DNA of 64,000 bases from Acarospora socialis (Eukaryota > Ascomycota > Lecanoromycetes > Acarosporales > Acarosporaceae). Under the pieces are notes generated by a model. It did no database searches. It was not told the DNA's origin and was given only the letters and a program-made list of their open reading frames with translations. Shown here one piece after another: positions 24,301-35,261 of this stretch; the stretch's first letter is position 1; every line of letters begins with the position of its first letter. The DNA lies in assembly GCA_025617375.2 (NCBI GenBank), contig JAMYGW020000001.1:496001-560000 (forward strand). The letters are read 5' to 3'. Position numbers and translations under genes: made by a program.

Positions 24301-26540
24301 GATTTAATTGACATAACAATGACTGCAGCACACAGCATTGCCTGAATCAGAAAGTAAAGACTGAAGAGATCTGCACAATTTTAAATTAATGTTCTTCATG
24401 CATGACAGATTGTGGTGACTCAGTTAAATTACATTCTTGTTCTTTAACTTAAAGATCTTGTCAGAATTTAAGCATTCACAGATCTTTCAGACAGCAACTT
24501 GACAAATGAGATGACTGAAAAAGATCAGTTGATCAAAGCTGAAATATAATTTAAAGAGAATCTGTCATTCTGTGAAGTTCATGAAAGTGTTGATTGAATA
24601 ATGAAATAGCTTGAAGAAGAAGATTGTCATGACTGAGTTTTGCAATTGTTGTGTGCAGTGTTCACAGATAAAGACTTGAAGACATTGATCTGCTTTGTGT
24701 TGAGAATTGTGAAGATGTAACACAGTTGATGTGTCATGAAATAACTTGACTCAAAGATTCTCTTACTACAGTTGATGTGACTTCAGTGATGTGAATATCT
24801 CTGAGAAGAAAAAGAAAAGAAAGTAAAAAAGTGCAGTGAAACTGAAGTTGTGCAAGTGACTAGATTAAATACAAGATTTCAATGAGTTAAGAGCTGTATC
24901 AGTGCATATCAGCTGACATGAGAAGTAACTGATGATTGACAATTGAGTACTCTGTGATGAAGAAGAGAAAAAAGTGAATTTTGAAAGATGAGAAGATGCT
25001 TAATGAATGACATTGTAGCATTCAGCATAAATGACTCTTCTTTTGTTATCTTGCTTTCTATTTTGAATATCTCACTCAAATCTCTTCAACTCAAGCAAAT
25101 CAAGTTTATCTGAATCTTCTGATTCTGTTTGTACTTTGTGACTTAGAATGATTTTTATTAATATAAATACAATTAACTTTTATGAGCTGCTTCTGCACAA
25201 GACAGACTTGTTAAATAATAAGTGATTTTCAACATTCAATTACAACATTTACACTATTGATCAACAGTGCAAGAATCATCAAGCTTTTGAATCAAGCAAC
25301 TGATTAAGCTAAAGTCATCAAAACTATGATCTGATTGAGATTCAGAATATAATTATCTTGTTATTTAATGAGTTTCTCAATTCTTTGAACAAGTTAAAAT
25401 CAGAGATTGAAGTCACTGAAGTAGCTGCTGAAGTAGATGCTGAAGGTAAAATTTCTTCATTTTTCTATATAAATGATGATTGATGACTTCACAGACATGA
25501 CAAATGAATTCTGTGTTATCTATTGATAGAATTGCATCAACAGTGATGCAAGTCAAGATCTTCTAAGTGTTGAGAAACTGCTATCAGATGTCATTGAGAT
25601 GAGAAGATTGAACAAAAGTCTTAATCATGCTGTAAAGAACAATCAGAGAGAAAGTAACAGTCTTAATACTGAATAAAGTGAAAGCAGAAATGACTATATC
25701 AACTCTTTATGTCACTAAACACTATGCTGATGATCTGCAGAAAATCTGATACTATTAGATGATAAATCTTTAAAGATTTGTGAAACTCAGAATGCTGAGT
25801 CACAAGATGACAATATGCAAAATACTGAGTGAGAGATTGACAGTAATGTTAATGTCTATACAAGTGATGACTCAACTTCTGAGAAGCTGAATAGAAAGCA
25901 ATATGAAGAGTACAATTCACTAAGCACTTCAGTAACTTCTGTGACAAGCTCAGAAGCTAGATGAGATTGATATCTTAACTTAATAAATTTAATACTAATA
26001 GATCATCTTTGTTTCAGAAGTTTCACTCTGCATTGAAAGAATGAATTCTTGACACTGCAAGTCATCACTTCATGTTGTCATTTCTGCATTTTGTCAACAG
26101 TCTGTTTACAAATTCATGAGTTAATTGATGAAGATTGTCATAACATTGAGATTGATTTCTTAATCAGTGAAGACAAAAGAGATCAGTGAAATGACAAAAC
26201 TGTGAAAGCAAACAACAAGAAATGAGAATCTCAGAAGAATAACAATGAGAAGAGTGCTTTGCTGCATTTCACACAGAAAAGATATTGATCTGTTACTGAG
26301 AAGAAGCTTTCTTTGAAGTGTTGTGTCAAATGTTGTCACTTTTTGTCATTACTCTCTTCTGATAAAGAAGTCAAAACAGAGTCTGAGTTAAACATCAGCA
26401 GTTACATGTCTGAACTATATTACATCTCAAATCTTCAATTTTTCTCTTCTCTCTCAATAGATCATGAGAGAGAGTTAAGTGCTGATGATGTACTTGAGAA
26501 CACTAACAAAAGATTGAAGTATCATCTGCTTTCTTAAACA
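24301..26540 (+). pseudogene. Decayed plus-strand coding DNA, unidentified
   Basis: From about 25,500 to 25,960 a frame reads LLSVEKLLSDVIEMRRLNKS and continues Ser/Asp/Asn-rich with mutation-type stops. From 26,140 to 26,537 a second segment reads through LKCCVKCCHFLSLLSSDKE to HERELSADDVLENTNKRLKY. A likely intron sits at 25,445-25,495 (GTAAAA ... TGATTGATGACTTCACAG), where the GG of AAGGTA has survived. Occasional CC and GG reappear from 24,340 on, so mutation density is falling. This may be the 5' part of the gene whose 3' part is 28,552-29,983, but no continuous reading connects them. Confidence 0.35.
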
Positions 26541-27337
26541 GCAGTCATTTATCAGCAACAGTGTTGAGAAGAAGAGATCTTGCAAGAATGAGATGTGAGA
26601 CAAGAGTGTGAAAGATCTTGAAAGCAATATCTGATTCAATGAAAGAAGTTCTGAGTGAATAATGTCTGTCTCAAGACTTCAGAATTGCTGCAAAATTGAA
26701 GAAAGATGAAGATGTCATTGAAATGCAAGTACTGAATTGTCAAAGTTCTGCTCTTTGATTGTTGTTTTTTTAGGTGTGATGATTTTAGTGATGTGATGTT
26801 TCATCTTGAGCAATGAGTTTTATGTTTTATTGATTTTTGTGAAGAACACACACTCTCAGACTAAAAGTGAGTGTACAGAAACAGTAGCTCTACTTGCAGA
26901 CAAAAGAGCTGTTTTCTTAAATCTAGATGTCAAAGAAAGAATAGTGTTACAGACATAGTTGAAAAAGACAATGAAGTAGTGATCAATGTGCTTATAGACA
27001 ATGAAGCAGACACTAGTACTGTTTACACCACTACATTACTCAGCAGAGATAGACTGTAGAAGAGTGACAAGTCTGAATTAAATGTTCTCAACTACAACTT
27101 GTTCTATGTTGATCATTTGCAGATTGTCTGATTGAGGTTAATGATGAGAATGACAGTCACATTCAGACTAACAGTCATTTCAATTAGAGACTATCAGCAG
27201 AGCTCTTAGTATCACAAGATTTTGAATCAATGTATCACTCACATTAGCAAAAGTCTTAAGATACAGTATCTAGCAGAGGTTAATGTTTTGCAAGAGATTG
27301 ACCATCTTGTGGTATAGTGTTCTTTTTCTAAAGATGA

Positions 27338-27545
27338 CTCTCATCTTGAGATTCACTTAATCTCAAGATGAGCAATTTCTGAAGACTTGAAAACTCATAT
27401 GAAATTGTTGATGCTCTTCACATGCAGAGACTGATACTTCATAGAGAACTGTGTTTCTTAGAGCACTTCTCATCTTGAGACTCACTTGATCTCATGGTTG
27501 TGCCACTCTCAAGACTTGAAAAGCTGCAAGAAATCTGAGATGAAA
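27338..27545. repeat. Direct repeat pair with a perfect 14-bp-arm hairpin
   Basis: Two ~75-bp copies start at 27,338 and 27,466, both with CTCATCTTGAGAYTCACTTRATCTC followed by a GACTTGAAAA segment. In the first copy CTCATCTTGAGATT (27,340-27,353) pairs perfectly with AATCTCAAGATGAG (27,359-27,372) around a 5-base loop. The second copy has lost the right arm. Between 26,541 and 28,551 no convincing gene is otherwise seen. Confidence 0.55.
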
Positions 27546-28551
27546 CATCATTTTAATGCTTATTCTCAGAAAACAGTGATTCTCAAGATGTAATGACAGT
27601 CTCAAGATTCAGTAACTCTGATGATGTCAAGCTGATACTAAAATTAGCTCAGTTATAATTGAAAGTTTTATTTCATCATTCAGAACTGTTACAATACTAT
27701 GACATGATAGTGATTGTTGAGTAATCAGCAGAGTTGAGATAATCTTGACATCTTCATAGCACTTTGTCTCATTTCAAGTCTTCAACTGACACTCACACAT
27801 TTTCAATCATCAACACAAGTCTGACCTTCAGCATTCAATGATTTGAATATTATTGAATAGAGAAACATTCTTCATGTCTTTAGTGTGACTCAACTACTGT
27901 CATCAAGATCTAGAAGTATGATTCAGCTTTATTTATCATCTTGATACATTGTGAGATATGACAAGCTGCATAAGATATAAGCACTGTTCTTCACTTGTTC
28001 TTGATCAATCTTCACACTCAGAATCTGACAATTCTCTGTTCAGTGATTGTCATATGTTTGAAGTACAGCTCTTCAATTCACACAAGTGTCAATGATCAGA
28101 GCAGTGTTCACTTTAACTGAACAGAACATCACAATTTCTGTTAAAAAAACAGAGACTCAGTTATCTCAGTGAATCTCAACTGACAGCAGCATTTTAAGAC
28201 AACTTATTCAAAATCTGATTGATCAAATGTGCATTGAGAGAGTTAAATCAAAGAAACACTTGATCTGCTTCAAGCTCATCACATTCATTGTATTAATGAT
28301 GATTTCATCAATCTGTTACTCAACACATTCTTGCTGAGCTGAAGAACAATCATCAATTTACTCAATTTGTTGCTGACTTTCTTTGTCATTGTGCATCAAG
28401 ATGTTTGAAGAACATAAAGCTATTTGTTAGACACAGTGATTCAGATCTGTTGAATCTGAAAGATGTATGTAATTATTAAAATATCTGCTGATGTCAAAGC
28501 TGACTGTTTTCTCTTTAATACTTGAAATCTGTCAATTCTTTTAATCACACA

Positions 28552-29983
28552 ATGAGCTCAAGTCAGTTCAGTTCTCAGAGTCAAAAGTGAGATTCAACAT
28601 CTACTTTAAATATCAAATTCATCACAAAGATTACAACTACTAAAAGCATTAAGTTCTATGACTGTGTCTTTCAACAGAATCTCATTGATAATGATGTCTA
28701 TTCTCATACTTATGAGTATCTGAATGATTGAGTATCAGTGAAGTTAAATAACTGAAAGAATATCAATCAACAATTGTCACAATCTCAACTCTTTCTTTCA
28801 CCATCTAAATTCTCAGAGAAAGTTCATGAAAAATTCATATGAGTGAATGCACATGTCTTCAAAGAGAAACAAGTAACAAAATCAGTGATTTCAGTTATCA
28901 AAGACAATATCAGAGACATCAAATGCATTTTGAAAGAAATTCTCTTCACAAATCTTGATCATCTGATGAACAGCACACTTGTTTCTGACAATTTCAATCA
29001 CTACTATGATGCATGTTCTGAACAACTTGATCAATGAATTTGTGCAGAGCTTAGTGAACACATTATTTCTTTCACACAGCATGATCTCTCAATAGTGTCA
29101 ATCTTTTTTCTAGTCACAAAGAGATCAGATGAATCTTTAGTGATGACTGAATGACAGATCAACTATGATGATGCATTGAGAACTAGAGAGATACAGAGTC
29201 TTCAGTCATACAGACAAGACAAATCAATCTACAACAATTATGTCTACATCATTACATCAATTTATCATGATGACATCCTCAAGATGTACATCAGTCATCT
29301 TTCTCAGTCAACTGATTCTGAAGATTGATCAGAATATTTTATGACTCAAATCAATATCTGAGACATGACTGACAATCAAGAAATCTTTCAACAGAGAGTC
29401 ACTGCATATCAAAATGACATAGACTGAATCAAGAAGCAGAGAGACAAGATGATTAAATGTGTGAACAAGAGAGCAAATGATAGTCAAATCAGGATGTCAG
29501 CTGTTGATTCAAGCTTTGACTTGATCTTTAGCTTTGCAAGTGAAGCTTCACTGAATGAGTTCTACACAATTGAACCTCTAAGTCAAGAGTCTTGAATCTC
29601 ACTGAATGAACACTTCAATACAACTGCCAACCTTTGAGAGTTTGAGACTTCAATGAATGAGTTTGTGTTGAACTTCAGACTCCCAATCAAATGTTTCAAT
29701 AGGGATTCAAAGTGATCACATCAGTCTCAATGAAAGCGACACAACACCAGTGAATCTAATGGCACCAGACATAGCTATTGATCCGTCATCATATTCAACA
29801 CACAAAGCTCTTCGGCCAAAAGTCTAGCCAAAAGGGAACCTGAGCAAGAAAGACTTGTTGCAAGAGAACCAGAGAGACTTGCAAGAACAAAGCAAGAGCA
29901 GCTGACAAGGAAGAAACAGAAGAGACTCATAAGACCTGAGCAAGAAAGACTTGCAAGGGAGGAAGAGGCAAGACATTCCATTT
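28552..29983 (+). pseudogene. Decayed large fungal protein of unknown function with charged C-terminal coil
   Basis: A single frame from ATG 28,552 (MSSSQFSSQSQK) runs 1.4 kb with about 20 internal stops, nearly all TGA at Trp/Arg-type positions. Readable text includes FITKITTTKSIKFYDCVFQQ, NLIDNDVYSHTYEYLND, NAHVFKEKQVTKSVISVI, YRQDKSIYNNYVYIITSIYH and a repetitive end (29,800-29,975) KREPEQERLVAREPERLART, an Arg/Glu/Gln-rich coil. The text has the feel of a multicopy, uncharacterised fungal protein with conserved Tyr/Asn-rich segments, but I give no family name. CC, GG and CG return gradually across its length, so the 3' third is much less mutated than the 5' third. Antisense ORFs at 29,775-30,093 are shadows. 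Confidence 0.55.
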
Positions 29984-30108
29984 GATCGTTGCATATGATC
30001 TTGATGTACTCTTGGGGTCAGATGAGGCAGTGACTTCAGTATCCAAGTACTAGGATAAGAACTCTTCTTGATTAGCTTGACAAGCTTCTGCACTCTACTG
30101 AGAAACTG

Positions 30109-30390
30109 TTACTTTTGCTTTTGTACTTCAAACTTTGCAGCCTGGAAGTGAGCCTTTACTACAATGTCCTCAATTCTCTTTATGTCAATTGAGTTGACCA
30201 TATCCTTTTTATCAGAGTGGCTGTTCTGCCAGTTTTCTATAGCTTTGTTTGCTTCTAGGATTTCCAGATGGAGCTTCATATCGTCATCACCACTTGAGAT
30301 CTTTACTATTGTGGGTGTAACGCGGGCATAGACTTTTTGGACAAAGGCTGTGTCCTCTTCATCTTCTATCTCACAATAAAGAGTAATATT
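30109..30390 (-). pseudogene. Unidentified protein fragment
   Basis: The minus frame reads AFVQKVYARVTPTIVKISSG then MKLHLEILEANKAIENWQNS, DMVNSIDIKRIEDIVVKAHF, ending AAKFEVQKQK and TAA at 30,109. The amino-acid mix is protein-like and helical. Upstream of about 30,390 the same strand collides with the patatin-like fragment on the other strand, so only part of a gene remains. No family is recognised. Confidence 0.4.
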
Positions 30391-30540
30391 CAGGGCAGGT
30401 TCGACTCTGAGGAGTTGGCCCGAGCTGTGAAGGAGGTAGTCGCAGCACAACTACAGGAAGATGCGTTGCTAAAGAATGTATCAGAGGATGTCTGCAAGGT
30501 GTGAGTTTGCCTCAAGAGTGCCAGTGGCGAGTTCCCTCCT
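30366..30540 (+). pseudogene. Patatin-like phospholipase fragment
   Basis: The plus frame around 30,387-30,506 reads SNIQGRFDSEELARAVKEVV then LLKNVSEDVCKV, TGA, VCLKSASGEF. In fungal patatin-like phospholipases a GRFD...L..A...V block followed by a CKVFVCA-type segment lies C-terminal to the catalytic Gly-x-Ser-x-Gly, and this fragment matches that order. The catalytic region is absent and the TGA at 30,503-30,506 replaces what was probably a sense codon such as CGA. It is a relic of about 50 codons between two minus-strand sequences. Confidence 0.45.
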
Positions 30541-30553
30541 ATCACAGTCCTAG

Positions 30554-31501
30554 CTATATGATGGTGATCTCAATCTCGGCATGTATCTCATCCTCTCTTG
30601 CTTGAAGCAGTCGTTGACGTTGCTCAAAATGAGAAACGTTATCATCATCCATGCATTCCCAAATGTCATCCGCTCTCTCGTTCTCTAGCCTTGAGACCCA
30701 TTCACAGTGTTCTTTGTATTGCAAGTCGCTGAGCCATGAGTCAAAGGCTTCCTCGATGCCTCTGTCTATCCAATAAAGGCGCTCAAAGTCGGCAAATTTC
30801 TCATGGCCATTCCCGTACGGAACGCGCACGTATTGAGCATCGTAGTCAATTTTGGCGGTCCATGTGCACTCGAAGAGGATCTGGTGCGCGATGTCGCAGA
30901 CTGCCGCTCTTGCTCCAAAATGTCGTGCCATGAATCCTAAGGTCAGGCCAATGTCATATCCGTCGTCAGAATCGAGAATATGTTCGGCAACCTTTTGCTT
31001 TAGAAGATAAGTGGACGGGAGGAGTCTTCTACCGTTGGAATCCTCGCAATAGGGCTCCATGTCGAGCCCGCGTTCTTGAAGGGTTTGAACTGAGACCTTG
31101 TGTACAATGTACTTTTCTGGAATTTCCCATACAAAGATATATTCGTTCTTGAACTTGCCTGTCTTGTCCTGTCCTATTTCTTGTGCCAAATGCTCCGCAT
31201 GATGGTATGCACCTTTGTCTCTATACGGCACAGAGATGAAAGCAATCCAAATTTGGTCCGAATCGTCGCCCTCATAGAGTTTATCAAAAGCACGACGTAG
31301 CACTTCGATAAAATTGTCTGTCACCGAGATCAAGGCTGTTTTTGGCTGTGTCCTGTTGAACGTTTGATGGCTTCGGAATTCAGATTGGAGTTCGCGAGTA
31401 GAGAGCCGTCGACCTCCTTTGCCTTTACCAGACACCAGGCCACCAGCGCTGCTATTGGAAAAGCAGCGATAGAAAGACCGGGCAGCGTGAGGAACAGTCA
31501 T
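30554..31501 (-). CDS. Hypothetical protein, DUF7587-like
   Basis: An uninterrupted 315-codon ORF with ATG at 31,501 and good GC balance. After a variable N-terminus it reads GGLVSGKGKGGRRLSTRELQ, then FISVPYRDK, HHAEHLAQEIG, NEYIFVWEIPEKYIVHKVSV, ending in Asp/Glu-rich helices. The order (Gly-Gly-x-x-Ser start, Ser-Thr-Arg-Glu box, ALISVTDNF, then a WEIPxxxIVHxVS block) resembles the fungal DUF7587 domain, whose function is unknown; some relatives look ADP-ribosyltransferase-like, which I cannot test here. No signal peptide or membrane segment is seen. It is the only clearly intact gene in this island; all neighbours are broken. No intron is needed. Confidence 0.65.
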   Translation of the reverse strand: MTVPHAARSFYRCFSNSSAGGLVSGKGKGGRRLSTRELQSEFRSHQTFNRTQPKTALISVTDNFIEVLRRAFDKLYEGDDSDQIWIAFISVPYRDKGAYHHAEHLAQEIGQDKTGKFKNEYIFVWEIPEKYIVHKVSVQTLQERGLDMEPYCEDSNGRRLLPSTYLLKQKVAEHILDSDDGYDIGLTLGFMARHFGARAAVCDIAHQILFECTWTAKIDYDAQYVRVPYGNGHEKFADFERLYWIDRGIEEAFDSWLSDLQYKEHCEWVSRLENERADDIWECMDDDNVSHFEQRQRLLQAREDEIHAEIEITII

Positions 31502-32133
31502 TGCTGCGCGTGTGCTGCGACTGGGGCTAAGGATTTGAGGTCGGAATAGAAGAAGGTTGACGGGGTCCAGGGATAGTCAGGACTGTGATCTCGAGTTCTG
31601 TCGCCGCGTTTGCTCGTTAGCAACTCTACTAAAGACATAAGAATTAGCTAGGCTGCTAACTTAGAAGATGGGGTAGGTATCAGAATACCTTTGTATTCCT
31701 TTGGATTAGATAGTATTTCGCTCTGCAGAGTCCCTCAAGGTAACTATCGCAGTTATTGAGTCGGCTCAGAGCTGGCGGCAGAATTGTCTATTGGAAGAGG
31801 GAGGGAAGTGGGCACCACTGTCAATGCGTAAACCAGCTGTTCAATAATCCTATGTTACCATTAGGTTGTTTATTCTGGACTATCGAGAGGCAGAACAGCG
31901 GCCAGCAGGAAGAGGAGTATATTGAGCCGGTAGGATCGGCGTGGCGTTGGCTCCGAACAACCCAGCAGATGCATGCAGATGCAGGGTGCACTTGCGCTTC
32001 GCCTTGCCTGCAACTATACTCCGGGAAGTTGCAGCCGTGAAGACTGGAGGAGAAAGTAACTACTCTTATCACGGCGTCTCGAAGTACGTCTCCTATTGTT
32101 GCTCTGATCGTTGATCCGGCTGACATCATCTGA
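31502..32133. other. GC-balanced intergenic DNA
   Basis: Upstream region of the DUF7587-like gene. Open frames on both strands (for example 31,756-32,040 plus and 31,821-32,129 minus) overlap each other and show no domain-like text, so none is called. No RNA gene was recognised. Confidence 0.45.
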
Positions 32134-32457
32134 ATGAGAGCTCAACCTCAGCCACAAGGCCCGAAAATCACCATACCGCTGCACAAGGCAACTAGGCCCG
32201 AGAGACCCTACCTTTGTCCCCTCAAGTCTTGCACCTTCAAGCGTTCTTTCTCGCGCAAAGTCGACCTCAGGGGTCATATGAACATCCACTTTCTCTCACC
32301 TCCCGAAGAACACTTTGGATGCCGGTTCCCGAATTGCGAGCAAATAGAGTTGGAAGGGTTTGTCCAATAGGACAAAATGTTACAACATCAGAGGAAGGAG
32401 CATGGAGGGTTGTGTGAGCATAACACAGATCATATGTCTCCATGATGGAGATTTCTG
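32134..32457 (+). pseudogene. C2H2 zinc-finger protein fragment
   Basis: From ATG 32,134 the frame gives YLCPLKSCTFKRSFSRKVDL then RGHMNIHF: a C-x4-C...H-x3-H finger with two extra residues before the Phe. A second finger starts FGCRFPNCEQ and, beyond a TAG at 32,368-32,370, continues DKMLQHQRKEHGG. The TAG interrupts this second finger, so the ORF of 78 codons is truncated. Fungal C2H2 proteins with a PPEEHF linker between such fingers occur next to ankyrin-type genes, and an ankyrin fragment lies 300 bp away on the other strand. Probably a relic; a stop-codon bypass or intron is the only alternative. Confidence 0.55.
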
Positions 32458-32757
32458 AGGCAGGAGGAAGAGTGCAGGAATATAGAACGAAAGAGGGTCT
32501 TTGAGAATACGCGGGCAGGTGGACAACGGAAGTTTTGGCTCCAGATTCTCAGGGTCAAACACATTTTTGCACAAGAGACAACTTACAAGTCACATGATGA
32601 AAGATCTTCACTTGTTCCTCGGCGCTTAAATAATAAGAATAGGAATTCGGGCACAGGCATGCGTCATAAATGTTTCATCTAGCCTCTGTTTGCGGAACCA
32701 CGGTCCTGATCACCGGCAAGTTTTCCAGACCTTTCCCAACTACTAACCTCAGCGGCC

Positions 32758-33363
32758 TCAGCGTCCCCTTATTCGATCGGAATGGTACACGGCTACGCAT
32801 AGATTGAGAAACCAGTTGGTGAGCTCCCAGTCTCTGACAACGAATCTAGCAGGAGTTATTTGAGCCACGAGAAGAGCAGATCAACATACTTACCCAAGGG
32901 CAGACGGCTCATAAATATCTAGTGGCCGGTTAATGTCCCATCCATTTCGGAGGAACACTTCGTAGACAGCAATTGACTTCACCTCAGTGGCTTTGTAGCA
33001 GTGCACTTTCTCCAACGGGACGCCGGCGGATAGAAGGAAGGAGATGATATTTGGTTGCTTCCACTGAATGGCTTCGGTAAGGACATTATCAAACTTGTAC
33101 AGTTTGGGATCATTGGAACCGTGTTCTCGAAGATAGGAGTCAAGGGTCTCCTGAACCTTACCAAGATCTCCGGCGATGCTGGTTTGAGACATTGGTGTGA
33201 TGTCTCTCGTTACCGGTGGCAGATCTTCCATAGAATGATGTTGAAAGTGTGAGAGGACGTTGAGATTACCTTTAGAGCCGCACAACCCACATTTTGACTG
33301 CGCCAATGCCAAGCACCAATCAATGGCGCTCGAGTTGAACTTGTCTGACCACTTGGTCATCAT
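32758..33363 (-). pseudogene. Ankyrin-repeat protein, N-terminal remnant with one intron
   Basis: Exon 1 (32,894-33,363) begins MMTKWSDKF; a later Met (MSQTSIAGDLGKVQETLDSY) may be the true start. It contains ankyrin-like helices: VLTEAIQWKQPNIISFLLSA then GVPLEKV and YEVFLRNGWDINRP. A 48-bp intron (32,846-32,893; GTAAGT ... CTCCTGCTAG) joins in frame to FVVRDWELTNWFLN, the start of the next repeat, after which sense is lost and TGA follows at 32,758-32,760. Family members continue for many repeats, so this copy is truncated. A CGLCGSKGN Cys pair lies at the N-terminus. Confidence 0.6.
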
Positions 33364-33366
33364 CTT

Positions 33367-33920
33367 TCAATCAACATGGCCAATCCGGGTTCTACAGGGT
33401 TGTTTCGCCCAGGCAAAAAGAGAGAACCGACTTTGCGCCGTTGCAATGAACGAGGTCGAGTTTTTGGCCTTTCATCAAGGCATAAAATCCGCCATCGAGA
33501 CCGAAGGCCTCAACGGCTGTTCTGTGGTTATGGTCACCTCGCAGTTCGGAGCGATCCTGGGCCACATCGCCCCACGGCCCCCGATGACAGATCCACAGAA
33601 CGAACTACGAAGGGGAGGTGGCGCTGCCGGATCAGAAAAGAATCATCGAGGGCAACATATCCCAGATGGGCCTGTCACAGCTATCGTCCCTCTTCTACGA
33701 TGTCCCCACAAACCGTGCAAATCCGGGCCAAGGAACTACTCTTATCGATGCCAAGGATCATGTCGGACAGAAGCCTGCATTTTATGTGGAAGATAAGCTG
33801 GTATCTGGAGGAGAGATCATACAGCTGCAAGCGCCGGCTTCTAGCTCTGAATGGGTTCTTGATTCGACCCATCAGCGTTACAGGAGGGTTGTTGATGGAA
33901 AGTGGGAGTGGGCACCATAG
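33367..33920 (+). pseudogene. Hypothetical fungal protein, frame broken
   Basis: Frame 2 reads WPIRVLQGCFAQAKRENRLC, VEFLAFHQGIKSAIETEGLN and VVMVTSQFGAILGHIAPRPP to about 33,600. Then frame 3 gives GEVALPDQKRIIEGNISQMG, LFYDVPTNRANPGQGTTLID, AFYVEDKLVSGGE and ends DGKWEWAP with TAG. Both halves look like one protein with a short deletion or indel between them near 33,600. There is no ATG in a convincing place, and the start overlaps the 5' end of the minus-strand ankyrin remnant. No function is known to me. The long Arg-rich ORF at 33,376-33,966 is an out-of-frame shadow. Confidence 0.5.
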
Positions 33921-34136
33921 GACTGTAATCAGACGTTTTGTGAAGCATATAATTGCAAGCAAATGATGTAATAGGCAAGATATCAAGCTTAAACAAACTA
34001 ACAAAACTAATGAGTGGCTTAGGTTCGAGCACTTGAAGACATAAAGATAAAAAAGACAACTCATTAAATCAGAATGAAACGCAAGAAAGTACTGCAGTCA
34101 GCTGAACCCCAAATATATCTCTGTGTTTCTCAATCA

Positions 34137-34620
34137 TTACTCTTTTGACTTGCCAGCTCGCATCTCCGCCATCAGCATATTAAATTTTGTATCCAGATCT
34201 GTTTTTAGATCCGCTATCTGGTATCTTAATTCTTTCTGCTGATCCTGGGTCTCCTTCTTCAGTTTATCCAGTCGTGTGCGAAGCTCTTCCTGACCGTCAG
34301 TAAGAGCCCTGATCTCTATTCCCGACAATGCTTTAATCTCATTGGCTGCCTCGATTGCTGCTCTGGCACGACCCAGAAATGACACTGAGGTAAGCTTGAT
34401 TCTTCATGAGCATCTTTCTGGGCGGGGCTTCGTCACTGGGTACAAATTCATGTTTCTTTGACCAGTCATGGATGTCAAGATCTGCATCTCTCTTCCCTGC
34501 CACTTTCCTTAAAGTGGTTCTAAACATTCAGTGTTCTTTGGGTGGATTCTTAAATTGTGTCCGAGCAAGAGTGATTGGGCATCGATCACTGTAGTTGCTT
34601 GACACCACCTGAAGTGGCTT
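34137..34620 (-). pseudogene. Coiled-coil protein remnant in two frames
   Basis: The 5' part (34,620-34,400) reads YSDRCPITLARTQFKNPPKE, stop, MFRTTLRKVAGKRDADLDIH and DWSKKHEFVPSDEAPPRKML. The 3' part, one frame over (34,385-34,137), reads SFLGRARAAIEAANEIKALS, QEELRTRLDKLKKETQDQQK, then ends MRAGKSKE with TAA. The second segment shows heptad-like Leu/Ile spacing typical of a coiled coil. A stop plus a frame change shows decay, although an intron near 34,386-34,400 could explain the frame change. Not recognised. Confidence 0.45.
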
Positions 34621-35261
34621 GTACACCACACCTGTGATGCCGACATGCCTGTCTACATCCTAATGTATCATAAGGGAGTTTTACCCTACTTTATAGACTT
34701 TTAGTTACTACTGCACGCCCAGCACACTAATTGTTCCCGCGTCCTTGTTCTCCCAACACATACTCCTGTGCCGTCTTGGGCATGGTTGTAATATCTACAA
34801 AGTGATTGATGCTCTGCTGGTTGCTCCCTTCTAGCTACTGATAGCTGCACTTATGCGTGAAGACCATACTGTATTCCTTATTGAGTTGATTGGAAATGCA
34901 GCGGGGTTTGGCAAATATTTCAAGACAGCACATTACATATGAAGAGAAAATGGCCCAATCACGTCCACAAAGCCCATTCTTAGTTGCTTATTGAGATTGT
35001 GCCTTCAGAAGTGTGTGAGTAAAATATGAAATGAATTCTATTGAAGCATCTGTGTGTTTCATTGACACTGCTGCAGCATCATCTGTAGCTCTTTTCTGCT
35101 TCTGCACATGTCATCTTTGTTGTTGCTGATGCTGATGTCACTGCTGTGATGATGATGTCTGTCTTCTTTTCTTGAGTATGAGAGTGATGTTATTTAACTG
35201 TCTATAGCTGTTAAGTCATTGATATTTATTATTTTCTACAAATTTTCTTTCCTTTTGTAAT
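34621..35261. other. Transition from gene island to AT-rich DNA
   Basis: GC falls and CC, GG and CG disappear near 34,980. No gene is supported. 34,850-34,990 retains protein-like text on both strands but nothing that can be assigned. Confidence 0.4.

Noticed and set aside
33376-33966. 196-codon plus-strand Arg-rich ORF
   Set aside because: Arg/His/Ser-rich composition typical of a shifted frame over GC-balanced coding DNA; the neighbouring frames give better protein text.
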